Source: UBA9732 sp963606545
GTDB lineage: Bacteria; Spirochaetota; Spirochaetia; Sphaerochaetales; Sphaerochaetaceae
Assembly: GCA_963606545.1 (NCBI GenBank)
Contig: CAVCYP010000075.1
Location: 1 to 5,810, forward strand
DNA length: 5,810 nucleotides
Direction: 5' to 3'
Shown here: positions 5,235-5,810 of the stretch, in pieces
How positions within the stretch are numbered: position 1 is the stretch's first letter
Layout of the letters: the number at the start of each line of letters is the position of its first letter
Translations under genes and position numbers: made by a program
The notes under the pieces: model-generated
Told to the model about the DNA's origin: nothing
What the model saw: the letters and a program-made list of their open reading frames with translations, nothing else
Database searches by the model: none

Positions 5235-5474
5235 ATGCCAACTGTTTTTGTAGAAGGAAAGTATCGGTATTAATTTTTCTCTAGAGAAGAAGAAAGACGG
5301 CATGTTCATGTTTCTTCCCCTGATGGAGAAGCTAAAGTTTGGTTAGAGCCAGAAATCTCAGTGGCTAGGGTGAGTAATTTAAACTCTAAAGAAGTAAATG
5401 AGATTCTTGAAACAATAAAAAGCAGAAAGGAGGAAATCAATGCAAACTGGACTAAACATTTTGAGACCAAATAA
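5235..5474 (+). pseudogene. DUF4160 family protein with in-frame stop at codon 13
   Basis: The frame starts at ATG 5235 with AGAGGT at 5225-5230 and would encode 79 residues. It reads MPTVFVEGKYRY, then TAA (5271-5273), then FFSREEERRHVHVSSPDG and EAKVWLEP to the natural TAA at 5472-5474. This is the DUF4160 layout: MPT start, Y-R-aromatic-aromatic-F-S, the HVHV motif (23-26), EAK.WLEP, and a C-terminal helix ending in W..HF. The stop sits where relatives have an aromatic residue, so one base change from TAT or TAC explains it. No in-frame start lies between the stop and HVHV, so full function by reinitiation is unlikely. DUF4160 genes commonly pair with DUF2442 genes as predicted toxin-antitoxin modules, and here the two overlap by 35 bases. 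An assembly error is possible. Confidence 0.75.
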
Positions 5475-5700
5475 TGCTGAAGTAACAAACATTTCTCCTT
5501 TTGGAATATGGGTTCTAGTAAATGGGGAAGAACTATTTATTGATTACAAGGAATATCCTTATTTCTCGGATGCCTCAATAAAGGAAATTGCAACTTTAAC
5601 ATCTGACAGAGAAGGAAATCTTCATTGGCCAGATTTAGATGTTGATATTGAAGCCGATGCTTTAAGAAATCCAGAAAAGTATCCACTTCTTTATCATTAA
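5440..5700 (+). CDS. DUF2442 domain protein, predicted toxin-antitoxin partner
   Basis: This intact 86-residue protein has the DUF2442 pattern. A strand pair at 21-36 (FGIWVLVNGEELFIDY) is followed by KEYPYFSDASIKEI (37-50), which matches the family's EEFPWF.DAS.... segment. LHWPDLDVDIEADAL (61-75) and the ending NPEKYPL complete the match. The start is firm: AAGGAGG at 5427-5433 lies 6 bases before ATG 5440. It begins inside the DUF4160 gene (35-base overlap), so the two share a transcript from the promoter at 5188-5216. DUF2442/DUF4160 pairs are predicted toxin-antitoxin systems from gene neighbourhood; which partner is toxic is not something I can establish here. Because its ribosome site is strong and its own, it should still be translated despite the early stop in its neighbour. 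Confidence 0.8.
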   Translation: MQTGLNILRPNNAEVTNISPFGIWVLVNGEELFIDYKEYPYFSDASIKEIATLTSDREGNLHWPDLDVDIEADALRNPEKYPLLYH

Positions 5701-5733
5701 AGCCTTTTCTAAGGACTGTGGAAAGCTTCCTAG

Positions 5734-5749
5734 TCTATACCGGTATAGA
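5734..5749. repeat. Perfect 16-bp palindrome downstream of the DUF2442 gene
   Basis: TCTATACC/GGTATAGA is a perfect palindrome with no loop, 33 bases after the DUF2442 stop codon. It cannot form a proper RNA hairpin without opening its centre and has no T-tract immediately after it, so a dimeric repressor site for a gene beyond the window edge is more likely than a terminator. The rest of 5701-5810 shows no supportable gene. Confidence 0.45.
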
Positions 5750-5810
5750 GTAGAAAATTTTACTTTACAACAGAGACTGGGCATGTTATAAAGAAAATAA
5801 TTGAAGTAGA

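Noticed and set aside
5749..5810. Plus-strand open frame at the right edge reading RKFYFTTETGHVIKKIIEV
   Set aside because: It is plausible as protein, but it has no start codon or ribosome site in the window and is preceded by a TAG, so it cannot be called without more sequence.

Overview
The window suggests a moderately AT-rich bacterium with an outer membrane. The sugar-binding protein at the left edge carries a cleavable signal peptide with no lipobox cysteine, so it should be free in a periplasm. Strong AGGAGG-type ribosome sites and the mix of genes (AraC-controlled sugar ABC uptake, pyroglutamyl peptidase, flavodoxin-fold iron-sulfur flavoprotein) would fit a Treponema-like spirochete. 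That assignment is inference, since no phylogenetic marker gene is present.

Region 1 (1-1634) is a divergent pair. The N-terminal part of an extracellular solute-binding protein runs left off the edge, and an AraC-family regulator (804-1634) runs right. They share a short intergenic region with a good promoter for the regulator and a palindrome touching the binding protein's Shine-Dalgarno. The layout suggests the regulator controls carbohydrate uptake.

Region 2 (1635-4293) is ordinary metabolism. A complete dihydrolipoyl dehydrogenase (1712-3064) lies convergent with a two-gene minus-strand unit: a flavodoxin-fold flavoprotein with a CX2CX2CX5C motif, then pyroglutamyl-peptidase I. A strong hairpin at the convergent junction overlaps the end of the peptidase gene.

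Region 3 (4294-4607) has no intact gene and is dense in inverted repeats. It holds two tandem 39-bp GTCATC...GATGAC units, three closely spaced palindromes that also read as a possible scrap of an ORF6N-type protein, and a perfect 14-bp-arm hairpin with a third copy of its arm nearby.

Region 4 (4608-5700) looks like a mobile-element scar. It contains a start-less hypothetical ORF, the last 69 codons of what looks like a serine recombinase, and a DUF4160/DUF2442 pair of the kind predicted to be toxin-antitoxin modules. The DUF4160 gene has an in-frame TAA at codon 13, while DUF2442 is intact with an excellent ribosome site. A consensus promoter for the pair overlaps the recombinase stop codon. 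The last 110 bases hold a perfect 16-bp palindrome and no supportable gene.

I did not find a clear undescribed system. The best leads are the broken DUF4160/DUF2442 pair beside the recombinase remnant and the repeat-dense region 4376-4634.
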